Origin: Corallincola holothuriorum
GTDB taxonomy: Bacteria > Pseudomonadota > Gammaproteobacteria > Enterobacterales > Neiellaceae
Assembly (NCBI RefSeq): GCF_003336225.1
Contig: NZ_QPID01000010.1
Location: forward strand, 62,001-126,000
DNA length: 64,000 nucleotides
Direction of reading: 5' to 3'
Below, piece by piece: positions 26,623 through 34,070 of the stretch. Numbering within the stretch: the stretch's first letter is position 1; each line of letters opens with the position of its first letter. A program made the translations under genes and the position numbers. Under the pieces are notes generated by a model. The model was given only the letters and a program-made list of their open reading frames with translations. It was not told the DNA's origin and ran no database searches.

Positions 26623-28044
26623 ATGAGCGATAAAATCGAGGTGCGTGAAATCAAGCCTTCCCGGCCCCGCCCTGCCGCTAAAACCAAGATGGGTGACCAA
26701 CCCGTTCATCCTAACAACACCATTTACGTACGGGCGATGAAAGGCGTTTTTCAACGCTTGCGTCGCTACGGTGGCTGGTTCTTGATGGCGCTGTTTATGC
26801 TCACCCCCTGGATCCCTTACCAAGGGCGTCAGGCGATCTTGCTCGATATCGAAGCGCAGCAGTTCAATTTCTTCTCGGTCACTCTGTTTCCACAGGACCT
26901 CATTCTATTGGCGTTCGTGTTTATGATCGCCGCTTTTGCCCTGTTCTTCTTTACCACTTTCTTAGGTCGTGTTTGGTGCGGCTATACCTGCCCACAAACG
27001 GTCTGGACCTTTATATACATTTGGTTCGAAGAAAAAATTGAAGGCGCCCGCAATAAACGGGTAAAACTTGACCGAACAGCTTGGAACTTTGAAAAACTCT
27101 GGCGTAAAACCTTCAAGCATTTCTGTTGGTTAGCCGTGGCCTTGGTGACCGGTATCACCATGGTGGCTTATTTTGTGCCAGCCCCCGATGTGGTGTTTGG
27201 TTTGGTTACCGGTGAGTTGAGCTTTGCCGCCACTTTCTCAGTGATCTTCTTTATGTTGGCCACCTATGCCAACGCCGGCTGGATGCGTACTATTGTTTGT
27301 ACCCACATGTGCCCCTATGCCCGCTTTCAGTCCGCCATGTTTGATAAAGATACCTTTATCGTTGGTTATGACGTCGATCGTGGTGAAGCCCGCGGCCCCC
27401 GTAAACGTAAAGAAGATTACAAAGCGGTTGGGCTGGGCGATTGTGTTGATTGTAACCTCTGTGTCGAGGTCTGCCCCTCCGGCATCGATATCCGGAATGG
27501 CCTGCAGTATGAGTGCATCAACTGTGGTGCTTGTATCGATGCTTGCGACCAGACCATGGACAAAATGGGTTATGAAAAAGGCCTGATCAGCTACACCACC
27601 GAGCATCGTTTAGCTGGAGGCACCACAGAGTTAGTGCGGCCCAAGCTGATTGGTTACGGTTTAGCGTTGGTGGTGATGATGATTGCGTTTGTCGTGACCG
27701 CCAATCTGCGGGTTAATTTCGAAGTGGATGTGTTGCGCGATCGCAACCAGATGTTCCGCGAAACCAACGAGGGCTGGATCGAAAACACCTATACCCTGGT
27801 ACTGGTGAACAAAACTCAGCAAGCCACGCAGTTCCACCTGAGTGTTGAAGGGCTGCCGCCCCATGAGTGGAGCGGCCCACAGCAGATAGAGGTGGCCGCT
27901 GGCGATGTCGCCGATGTGCCGATCAGCCTGGCGGTTGACCCCTATGAATTAACGAGCCCCATGACGCGGATAGAGTTTGTTGTGACTACCGATAGCAGTG
28001 ATGATGCCCGGCGCGTCGACAGCCGCTTCTTTAGCCGACGATAG
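26623..28044 (+). CDS. ccoG: Cytochrome c oxidase accessory protein CcoG
   Basis: CcoG (RdxA/FixG) is a membrane iron-sulfur protein that reduces copper for assembly of cbb3 oxidase. The 473-residue protein has about five helices, GRVWCGYTCPQTVW and CTHMCPYARFQ near the membrane, two ferredoxin-type clusters (CVDCNLCVEVCP and CINCGACIDACD) and a C-terminal immunoglobulin-like domain. ATG 26623 lies 5-6 bases after GTGAGGA. The oxidase genes ccoNOPQ are not in the window. Confidence 0.96.
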   Translation: MSDKIEVREIKPSRPRPAAKTKMGDQPVHPNNTIYVRAMKGVFQRLRRYGGWFLMALFMLTPWIPYQGRQAILLDIEAQQFNFFSVTLFPQDLILLAFVFMIAAFALFFFTTFLGRVWCGYTCPQTVWTFIYIWFEEKIEGARNKRVKLDRTAWNFEKLWRKTFKHFCWLAVALVTGITMVAYFVPAPDVVFGLVTGELSFAATFSVIFFMLATYANAGWMRTIVCTHMCPYARFQSAMFDKDTFIVGYDVDRGEARGPRKRKEDYKAVGLGDCVDCNLCVEVCPSGIDIRNGLQYECINCGACIDACDQTMDKMGYEKGLISYTTEHRLAGGTTELVRPKLIGYGLALVVMMIAFVVTANLRVNFEVDVLRDRNQMFRETNEGWIENTYTLVLVNKTQQATQFHLSVEGLPPHEWSGPQQIEVAAGDVADVPISLAVDPYELTSPMTRIEFVVTTDSSDDARRVDSRFFSRR

Positions 28045-28083
28045 TCATGGCGATACCCCTTTAAATAAGGAAATGACCTCCCT

Positions 28084-29076
28084 GTGAGTCAATTTCACTT
28101 TGCTAAGCTCACGCCTGAGCTGATCCTCGATGCCCTGGAAAGTCAGGGCATTCGGGTCGACTCTGGCTTGCTGCCCTTGAACAGCTACGAAAATCGCGTT
28201 TATCAATTTCTTGATGAGGAGCGCCAGCGTTACGTTGTTAAGTTCTACCGCCCTGAACGCTGGAGCGATGATGCGATCCTGGAGGAGCATGCCTTTACCC
28301 AGCAGTTGCTTGATGCGGAAGTCCCCGTTGTTGCGCCGCTGACCTTTGCTGGCAAAACACTCCTCAAAGCGGAAGGCTATCGCTTCGTGGTGTTTCCCAG
28401 TGTCGGTGGTCGTCACCTGGAAGTGGATAACTTGGATCAGCTGGAGTGGGTGGGGCGTTTTGTTGGCCGCTTGCATATGGTGTCCAGTAAACAGGATTTT
28501 GTGCATCGCCCTACGTTGGATTTTGACAGTTTTGGTGCCCAGTCGGCTGAGTATCTGCAACAAGCTAATATGTTGCCCGATTCGCTGAAAACGCCTTTCT
28601 TTACCGTGCTTGAGCACCTGCTCACAGCCTTGCAGCGGCATCTGGCTGAAGCGGCAGCCTATACGCCGATCCGCCTGCATGGTGACTGCCATCCTGGCAA
28701 CATCTTGTGGCGTGATGAGATTGGCCCGCAGTTTGTCGATCTGGATGATGCCCGTATGGGGCCAGCGGTGCAGGATATATGGATGCTGCTGTCAGGCGAA
28801 CGCGCCGAACGTATTCTGCAGTTAGAGTTGATTCTGGAAGGCTATGAGCAGTTCTGTGAGTTTGATAACAAGCAGTTGGCATTGATCGAGCCGCTACGGG
28901 CATTGCGTCAGATCCACTACATGGCATGGCTGGCGCGTCGCTGGCAAGATCCTGCTTTTCCTCAGGCATTCCCCTGGTTTAACAGCGATAAATATTGGGA
29001 AGGACAGATCCTGGCGTGTAAAGAACAGTTATCTAGCCTGCAAGAACCACCTTTAAGCTTGCAGCCTTGGCAGTAA
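28084..29076 (+). CDS. srkA: Stress response kinase SrkA (YihE)
   Basis: SrkA is a cytoplasmic Ser/Thr protein kinase of the choline-kinase-like fold that protects E. coli from stress-induced cell death. The 330-residue protein contains the catalytic loop RLHGDCHPGNIL (~196-207) and the metal-binding FVDLDDARMGP. It starts at GTG 40 bases after ccoG and precedes dsbA by 62 bases, the same srkA-dsbA order as in E. coli, where the pair is under Cpx control. Confidence 0.95.
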   Translation: MSQFHFAKLTPELILDALESQGIRVDSGLLPLNSYENRVYQFLDEERQRYVVKFYRPERWSDDAILEEHAFTQQLLDAEVPVVAPLTFAGKTLLKAEGYRFVVFPSVGGRHLEVDNLDQLEWVGRFVGRLHMVSSKQDFVHRPTLDFDSFGAQSAEYLQQANMLPDSLKTPFFTVLEHLLTALQRHLAEAAAYTPIRLHGDCHPGNILWRDEIGPQFVDLDDARMGPAVQDIWMLLSGERAERILQLELILEGYEQFCEFDNKQLALIEPLRALRQIHYMAWLARRWQDPAFPQAFPWFNSDKYWEGQILACKEQLSSLQEPPLSLQPWQ

Positions 29077-29138
29077 ATCCCTAGCATCAGACATTCTGAA
29101 CTGAATTAGCTGAGCTTACTTTCTAGGAACCTATACGA

Positions 29139-29741
29139 ATGAAAAAGATCCTCTTATCTCTGTTGGTATTGCTGCTGCCGATCACGGCGTGTGCAGAGCG
29201 TTTTCAAGAGGGCAAGCACTACACTGTTGTTCGCAGTGTTGCCAGTGCCGAGCCAGAGATCACCGAATTTTTCTCCGTGCTTTGCGGTCATTGTTATAGC
29301 TTTGAGCCTATCGTGCATGAGCTCAGCAAGCAGCTTCCGCCAGGGGTGAAGTTTAAGCGTAACCACGTGGATTTTGTTGGTCGTGATATCGGCCCTTTGT
29401 ACACCCGTGCTTATGCCACCATGTTAGTACTAAAAGTTGAAGACACCGTGTTACCCGCGATCTTCAATGAAGTGCATGGCAAGAAAAACTTCCTGCAGAC
29501 CCCAGCGGCACTGCGTGATTTCTTTATTAAGAACGGCGTAGATGCCGGTCAGTATGATGGTGCCGTTAGCAGCTTTGCGGTTAATGGTCTGGTGAGCCAG
29601 ATGCAGAAAGCCACCAAAGATTACAAGATCACCGGTGTGCCAAGCTTCTTCGTCAACGGCAAATACAAGGTTAACACCAGCTCTATCAAGTCAGCGGATG
29701 AGTTCGTACAGTTAGTGTTGTTTTTGTTAGAGAAAAAGTAA
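29139..29741 (+). CDS. dsbA: Thiol:disulfide oxidoreductase DsbA
   Basis: DsbA introduces disulfides into periplasmic proteins. The 200-residue protein has a signal peptide, a thioredoxin fold with helical insert, and the cis-Pro loop GVPSFF. The active site is CGHC (49-52), not the CPHC of E. coli. The signal ends LLPITACAER, which can be read as a lipobox (ITAC) or as a signal peptidase I site (ACA-ER), so it may be a lipoprotein. A strong terminator follows. Confidence 0.94.
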   Translation: MKKILLSLLVLLLPITACAERFQEGKHYTVVRSVASAEPEITEFFSVLCGHCYSFEPIVHELSKQLPPGVKFKRNHVDFVGRDIGPLYTRAYATMLVLKVEDTVLPAIFNEVHGKKNFLQTPAALRDFFIKNGVDAGQYDGAVSSFAVNGLVSQMQKATKDYKITGVPSFFVNGKYKVNTSSIKSADEFVQLVLFLLEKK

Positions 29742-29780
29742 ACCTGATAGCGTTTAGATGACGATTGATCCGGTTTAAGC

Positions 29781-29808
29781 AAAAAGGCGCCTGTAGGCGC
29801 CTTTTTTT
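29781..29808 (+). terminator. dsbA terminator
   Basis: AAAAAGGCGCC-tgta-GGCGCCTTTTTTT is a perfect stem with a seven-T tail, 40 bases after dsbA. Confidence 0.95.
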
Positions 29809-29861
29809 GCGGGGTGATATATTGAATCTTGTTCTCACTTAGTAAATATTTTATGTTTCGT

Positions 29862-30506
29862 TTATGGTTTTTTTATCAGTAGCGGTTCCCAAATAGTGCT
29901 AGACACTTGCGACCCACTGGCTGCTTCAATCATCGAAAAAATAAGCTGTTCTGCAGACACACCTTGTTTATCTATGAGCGCCTGGAGTGCTAAATTGGCT
30001 GTGTTAAGCGTATCGATCATATCGAACTTCCATTGGTTGTTTTCTCGAATGAACTGATATTTATGGGAGGTTAGTTTTTCACCTATCTTCACGACCGCAC
30101 TTGCTTGTTCTCCCTGAAGTTGAATATCCGTGATGGTTGTTTTTACAACTGTTTCATTACTAATCCAATCATGATTAGTGGCATATATAAAAGCATCTTT
30201 TCCAGTCATGGAGCGTAATTGTTCTAAAGGGATTTGGTGCTTAATAAGAAGCACCTGAAATTTATTGATAATCGATAAGTTCTTGAGGGTTCGTCTGTCA
30301 GCGTAAAGAGCCCAATCGACATACTTCTGATACTCATCAACAGTGCGTTGGCTGACATATTTCACCGCCCTTTTTCCTTGGCTACTTAGAATTGAGTGCT
30401 TGTATTCACTAAAGCAGGCCTTAACGGCATTGATATCCTCTGTGGAGCGGTCTTGGCATGCGAATAATGAAAATATTAGCAACAGACAGGTAAGTATTCT
30501 TCTCAC
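29862..30506 (-). CDS. Orphan lipoprotein of unknown function
   Basis: This 214-residue protein has a lipoprotein signal (MRRILTCLLLIFSLFAC, Cys 17). The mature part is mixed alpha/beta, with a pattern (TDIQLQGEQASAVVKIGEK, then YQFIRENNQWKFDMIDTL) reminiscent of NTF2-like folds, but I cannot name a family. It is visibly richer in A+T than its neighbours and stands alone, which suggests a recent arrival or weak constraint. Confidence 0.75.
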   Translation of the reverse strand: MRRILTCLLLIFSLFACQDRSTEDINAVKACFSEYKHSILSSQGKRAVKYVSQRTVDEYQKYVDWALYADRRTLKNLSIINKFQVLLIKHQIPLEQLRSMTGKDAFIYATNHDWISNETVVKTTITDIQLQGEQASAVVKIGEKLTSHKYQFIRENNQWKFDMIDTLNTANLALQALIDKQGVSAEQLIFSMIEAASGSQVSSTIWEPLLIKKP

Positions 30507-30721
30507 TTCTTATTCCCTTAGAATTTATTCAATGATAGAGAGCTTTGTATAATATTGTTTATCGATTGTTTAAATGCTCATTTTATGACTATGAATATAC
30601 GCTATTCTCTTGGTTCTAGGAAATAAAAGCAGCGGTGTATTATACCTGTGGATATTTAATTCAGTTTTGCTGGTAACAACAATAGATGGATGAATTGGGT
30701 TACCGTTTGCGAGTTAACATC

Positions 30722-30844
30722 ATGGCTATTATTTGGATTCGACCATTGGCAGAAGTTATCAGTTTTTTATTTCTGGCGAGTTGTTCGGTCACCTCAAACA
30801 CGTGTCTTTATTTGCACGGGCGGGGCTTAGTCTGCGCATTGTAA
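30722..30844 (+). CDS. Possible 40-residue lipoprotein-like peptide (doubtful)
   Basis: In the 396-base gap before the DUF523 gene, an ATG frame encodes a hydrophobic stretch ending FLFLASCSVTSNTC, which has a lipobox-like LASC at residue 21 and two further Cys. There is no clear ribosome-binding site, and an Arg and a Glu interrupt the signal-like region. It may be chance. Confidence 0.2.
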   Translation: MAIIWIRPLAEVISFLFLASCSVTSNTCLYLHGRGLVCAL

Positions 30845-30902
30845 TCATTGCCTATTGGCTCGGAATCTCCTAATAATAAATAGTCATCACTACAGAGTTA
30901 TC

Positions 30903-31385
30903 ATGGAAAAAATTCTCATCAGCGCCTGTTTACTAGGCGATCGCGTGCGTTATAACGGCGAGATCCAGCTATGTCAGCATCCGTTACTTAAACGTTGGCA
31001 GGCGGAAGGGCGATTAGTCAAAGTGTGTCCGGAAGTGGCGGGGGGGTTATCTGTGCCCCGCCCAGCGGCTGAGCAACAGCCGGGTGGCCGGGTGATCACG
31101 CAACAGGGTGTGGACGTGACGGCTGAGTTTGAAGCTGGCGCCACGCTGGCGGTTAAGTTGGCACAGCAGCAGGGGATTCGTTTGGCTTTGATGAAGGCAC
31201 GGAGCCCCAGTTGTGGTAGCGGCCATGTGTATGATGGCGCGTTTCAAAGGCGTCTAATCGCGGGGGATGGTGTGACGGTGAGCCATTTGCGCCGTATCGG
31301 TGTACAACTGTTTGATGAAACCCAGTTAGACGCACTCGCGGCGGAGCTCCTGCGGTGTGAAAGTGGCAAAGACCCCTCACCCTAG
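30903..31385 (+). CDS. DUF523 family protein with repeat-encoded C-terminus
   Basis: This 160-residue cytoplasmic protein matches DUF523: start KILISACLLGDRVRYNG, then VCPEVAGGLSVPRPAAE and KARSPSCGSGHVYDG, with conserved Cys that could bind metal. Function is unknown. ATG 30903 begins exactly at the conserved N-terminus. The last 24 residues (FDETQ to KDPSP) are encoded inside the first unit of a 191-bp tandem repeat. The stop codon TAG lies within the CCCTCACCCTAGCCC motif of the palindromic element. Confidence 0.85.
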   Translation: MEKILISACLLGDRVRYNGEIQLCQHPLLKRWQAEGRLVKVCPEVAGGLSVPRPAAEQQPGGRVITQQGVDVTAEFEAGATLAVKLAQQQGIRLALMKARSPSCGSGHVYDGAFQRRLIAGDGVTVSHLRRIGVQLFDETQLDALAAELLRCESGKDPSP

Positions 31386-31479
31386 CCCTTTCCCTTTGGA
31401 GAGGGGATCACAAGCGGAGCGGTTGTTGTTTTCTGTTTCGCTCCTTCTCCCCTAGCGGGAAAAGGCTGGGATGAGGGGG
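31373..31479. repeat. REP/MITE-like palindromic element, copy 1
   Basis: The ends CCCCTCACCCTAGCC and GGCTGGGATGAGGGG are imperfect inverted repeats. Inner arms GGAGAGGGG / CTTCTCCCC-type sequences add more pairing. It resembles the widespread CCCTCACCCT...AGGGTGAGGG class of extragenic repeats in gammaproteobacteria. Confidence 0.8.
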
Positions 31480-31563
31480 CGCTTTTGCGTCTTCATGGTT
31501 GTTTGATGAAACCCTGTTGGATGCGTTGTCGGCGGCGATCCTGGAGTATGGAAAGGGCAAAGA

Positions 31564-31670
31564 CCCCTCACCCTAGCCCTCTCCCCTTGGAGAGGGGATC
31601 ACAAGCGGAGCGGTTGTTCTTTGTTGTTTCGCTCCTTCTCCCCTAGCGGGAGAAGGCTGGGATGAGGGGG
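31564..31670. repeat. REP/MITE-like palindromic element, copy 2
   Basis: Same termini and length as copy 1, displaced by 191 bases, with a few single-base differences (CCCTCTCCCC here versus CCCTTTCCCT). Confidence 0.8.
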
Positions 31671-31754
31671 CGCTTTTGCGTCTTCATGGTTGTTTGATGA
31701 AACCCAGTTAGACGCACTCGCGGCGGAGCTCCTGCGGTGTGAAAGTGGCAAAGA

Positions 31755-31861
31755 CCCTTCACCCTAGCCCTTTCCCCTTGGAGAGGGGATCACAAGCGGA
31801 GCGGTTGTTCTTTGTTGTTTCGCTCCTTTTCCCCTAGCGGGAGAAGGCTGGGATGAGGGGG
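31755..31861. repeat. REP/MITE-like palindromic element, copy 3
   Basis: Third copy, displaced a further 191 bases. The tandem array ends a few bases after it, ~45 bases before the next gene start. Confidence 0.8.
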
Positions 31862-31909
31862 CGCTTTAAACCCGCTACCCCAGTGGTACAGAATGTTAGG
31901 TAATCCAAT

Positions 31910-32254
31910 ATGACTCACAATGGTTTTGCAGGCGGTTTGTTGTTGCTTAGTGCTGCGCTGGCGCTGATCTCTGGCTGTGCTCAGCCTTTGCCAGACAATC
32001 TGACGCTTAAGCCTGATACCCAAGGCGAATGGGTATTTGAGCGGCCTTATAAAGCGCGTAATACGGGGCGTCGTTTGCAGTACAGTAAGCATATTATCTG
32101 CGTCACGCCCATTGGTTCATGCCCTATGCCGGGTAGCAGTCCAATAGATATCTTTTGTCAGTGTGCAGTGGAGCCCGAGGGTTACTTACAAGGCGTGACA
32201 GAATCTGTGATTGTCGCACCGGTATTTTCGCCCGCCAGCAGTTCAGATAACTGA
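31910..32254 (+). CDS. Small cysteine-containing lipoprotein, overlaps acyltransferase gene
   Basis: This 114-residue protein has a strong lipoprotein signal (LLLLSAALALISGC, Cys 23). The mature part has four further Cys (ICVTPIGSC and FCQC), which could form two disulfides. No family is recognised. Its last 73 bases overlap the 3' end of the convergent acyltransferase gene, so the final ~24 residues may be poorly constrained. Confidence 0.65.
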   Translation: MTHNGFAGGLLLLSAALALISGCAQPLPDNLTLKPDTQGEWVFERPYKARNTGRRLQYSKHIICVTPIGSCPMPGSSPIDIFCQCAVEPEGYLQGVTESVIVAPVFSPASSSDN

Positions 32255-33111
32255 TCATCCTTTGCCTGCCACCAGCCATTGAGTTTTTGCTGAAACTGAT
32301 GACGAAATGCGGCGTCATCAAAGTAGTCGCCAATCAGCTCATCGGTCACCGCAATTGCTTCAACCTTTAATACCACCCGCTTTAGCTCTCCTTTTAGTGC
32401 CGCTGGCATGGCTCGCTCTCTGTTGTCGGGATAACAGAGTGTGGTATTGAGGATGGCATCAAACTTCATCGCGTTTAGGGCAAAGGCGATCCCACCCGCT
32501 TTAGGCGCCAATAGATGTTGATAAGGTGCTTGCTGATGTTGCTGTTTCTCTGCGGTAAAACGTGTGCCCTCAACAAAATTGATCACTGTGGTGGGGCTAT
32601 GACGAAAGTGGGCACAGGCAGCGCGCGTGGCATCAATATCTTTGCCTTTGAGGTGCGGATATTTGGCTAAAAACGCTTTGGAATAACGTTTCATAAAGGG
32701 CATATCTAATCCCCATGCCCCGATGCCGAGGAAAGGCACCCAAATTAGTTCCTGTTTTAAGAAGAATTTGCCGATTGGGATACGACCATGGAGCTGGGAG
32801 GTGAGAACCACGATATCCAGCCAACTCAGGTGGTTACTGATCAGTAGGTACCAGTGCTTGGTATCAAGCTCGGCTGGCAGCTCGATTTGCCATTCAATGC
32901 GATTGGTTAATGCTAGCGTACTGCGCATACACAGGGTCCAGGCTTGATAAAAGCCATGTAAGAATAGATTGATTAGCTTGCGCCAAGGGGAGATGGGTAA
33001 CAGTTTTAGTAGGCCACCGAGAAAGATTAATCCGCCCCACAGCCCCAGCCATAGGCTGATAAAAAACAGATTGATAATGGCTAACAAAGGGCCCGGAAGA
33101 AAACTCAACAT
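32182..33111 (-). CDS. YihG-like 1-acylglycerol-3-phosphate acyltransferase (second copy)
   Basis: This 309-residue membrane acyltransferase of the PlsC family probably makes phosphatidic acid. It has an N-terminal helix (~10-38) and the catalytic NHLSWLD (His94, Asp99), with the substrate motif NFVEGTRF near 180. It is close to E. coli YihG, which acts alongside PlsC. A paralogue lies 63 bases upstream on the same strand. Confidence 0.88.
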   Translation of the reverse strand: MLSFLPGPLLAIINLFFISLWLGLWGGLIFLGGLLKLLPISPWRKLINLFLHGFYQAWTLCMRSTLALTNRIEWQIELPAELDTKHWYLLISNHLSWLDIVVLTSQLHGRIPIGKFFLKQELIWVPFLGIGAWGLDMPFMKRYSKAFLAKYPHLKGKDIDATRAACAHFRHSPTTVINFVEGTRFTAEKQQHQQAPYQHLLAPKAGGIAFALNAMKFDAILNTTLCYPDNRERAMPAALKGELKRVVLKVEAIAVTDELIGDYFDDAAFRHQFQQKLNGWWQAKDDQLSELLAGENTGATITDSVTPCK

Positions 33112-33174
33112 CGCGGATCAGCTACCTTGTGGTGTCGACGGAATGAACATCGAGGGAAGGGGTTGCTAAAAGCC

Positions 33175-34068
33175 TCATTGCGAGGCTTTCATCTCTGCAA
33201 GTTTGAGATCCTTCTCTTGCCACAGTTGGTTTACCCAGCCCTGAAAGCGTTGCTGGAACTGCTTGTCGTTCTGATAGTCGCCGATCAGGTGCTCATCAAT
33301 CGGTAGTACGCGCACATCGACTTTGATCTCTGCTACTTTACCACAGACAAAATCCCAGAAGCTGGGGCGCTGTTGCGGATAAAGAATGGTCACATCCACC
33401 AGCTTGTGCAGTTGATTACCCATGGCATTTAACACAAAGGCGATACCACCCGCTCTGGGCAGCAGCAGATGCTGATAGGGGGATGCCTGTTTTTCATGTT
33501 TTTGCTCTGTGTAACGGGTGCCTTCAACAAAATTCATGATGCTGGTGGGTTTAAAGCGAAATTTGCGGCAAGCGTTGCGCGTTGCTTCGATATCTTTGCC
33601 TTTCAAGTGCGGGTGTTTCTTTAGGAAAGCACTGCTGTAACGGCGCATAAACGGGAACTCTAACGCCCACCAGGCGACGCCTAGAAATGGCACCCAAATG
33701 AGCTCTTTCTTGAGGAAGAATTTCAGAAACGGGATGCGATGATTGAAGATCCGTTGCAGTACCAGAATATCGACCCAGCTTTGGTGATTGGCCAGTACCA
33801 GATACCACTCTTTACGCACGACTCCCTCTAACCCCTGCACTGTAATGCGGGTGCCCGTGAGTAGCCGCTGGTTGACGTTGTTGATGCTGATCCAGGCAAC
33901 GGCACAAGCATCTAACAGGTAGGTACAGAGTTTGCGCCACAGGGTGATTGGTACCAGCAGCTTGCAGAATGAAAGCAGCAAGATCGGCAACACCCAAAAA
34001 ATGGTATTCACGATATAGAACAACAGGCCTAGGGGCCCTTTAATAAAACTAGGCAGAAAACTCAGCAT
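33175..34068 (-). CDS. YihG-like 1-acylglycerol-3-phosphate acyltransferase (first copy)
   Basis: This 297-residue paralogue of the downstream gene shares MLSFLP, the N-terminal helix, HxxxxD (His95, Asp100 in NHQSWVD), NFVEGTRY and YQHLLLPRAGGIAF. The start codon is only 2 bases after the speA stop, so translation is likely coupled. In E. coli yihG lies near dsbA, and here the pair is 3-4 kb from dsbA, so synteny is partly kept. Confidence 0.88.
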   Translation of the reverse strand: MLSFLPSFIKGPLGLLFYIVNTIFWVLPILLLSFCKLLVPITLWRKLCTYLLDACAVAWISINNVNQRLLTGTRITVQGLEGVVRKEWYLVLANHQSWVDILVLQRIFNHRIPFLKFFLKKELIWVPFLGVAWWALEFPFMRRYSSAFLKKHPHLKGKDIEATRNACRKFRFKPTSIMNFVEGTRYTEQKHEKQASPYQHLLLPRAGGIAFVLNAMGNQLHKLVDVTILYPQQRPSFWDFVCGKVAEIKVDVRVLPIDEHLIGDYQNDKQFQQRFQGWVNQLWQEKDLKLAEMKASQ

Positions 34069-34070
34069 GC

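Larger units (their letters stand above)
31310..31867. repeat. Three 191-bp tandem units: DUF523 3' end plus palindromic element
   Basis: Units begin with GTTTGATGAAA at 31310, 31501 and 31692, exactly 191 bases apart. The third stops short at ~31867. Each holds ~63 bases of DUF523 coding sequence followed by a ~107-base palindromic element. Units 1 and 3 are nearly identical throughout. Unit 2 differs in its coding part yet stays in frame (ending ILEYGKGKDPSP). Confidence 0.95.

Noticed and set aside
28045-28692. 215-codon open frame on the minus strand
   Set aside because: It lies wholly opposite srkA, has no recognisable domain or ribosome-binding site, and its codons follow the constraints of the conserved gene.
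31310-31867. CRISPR array
   Set aside because: The 191-bp units are directly adjacent, contain coding sequence and vary internally. There are no short repeats with unique spacers and no cas genes.
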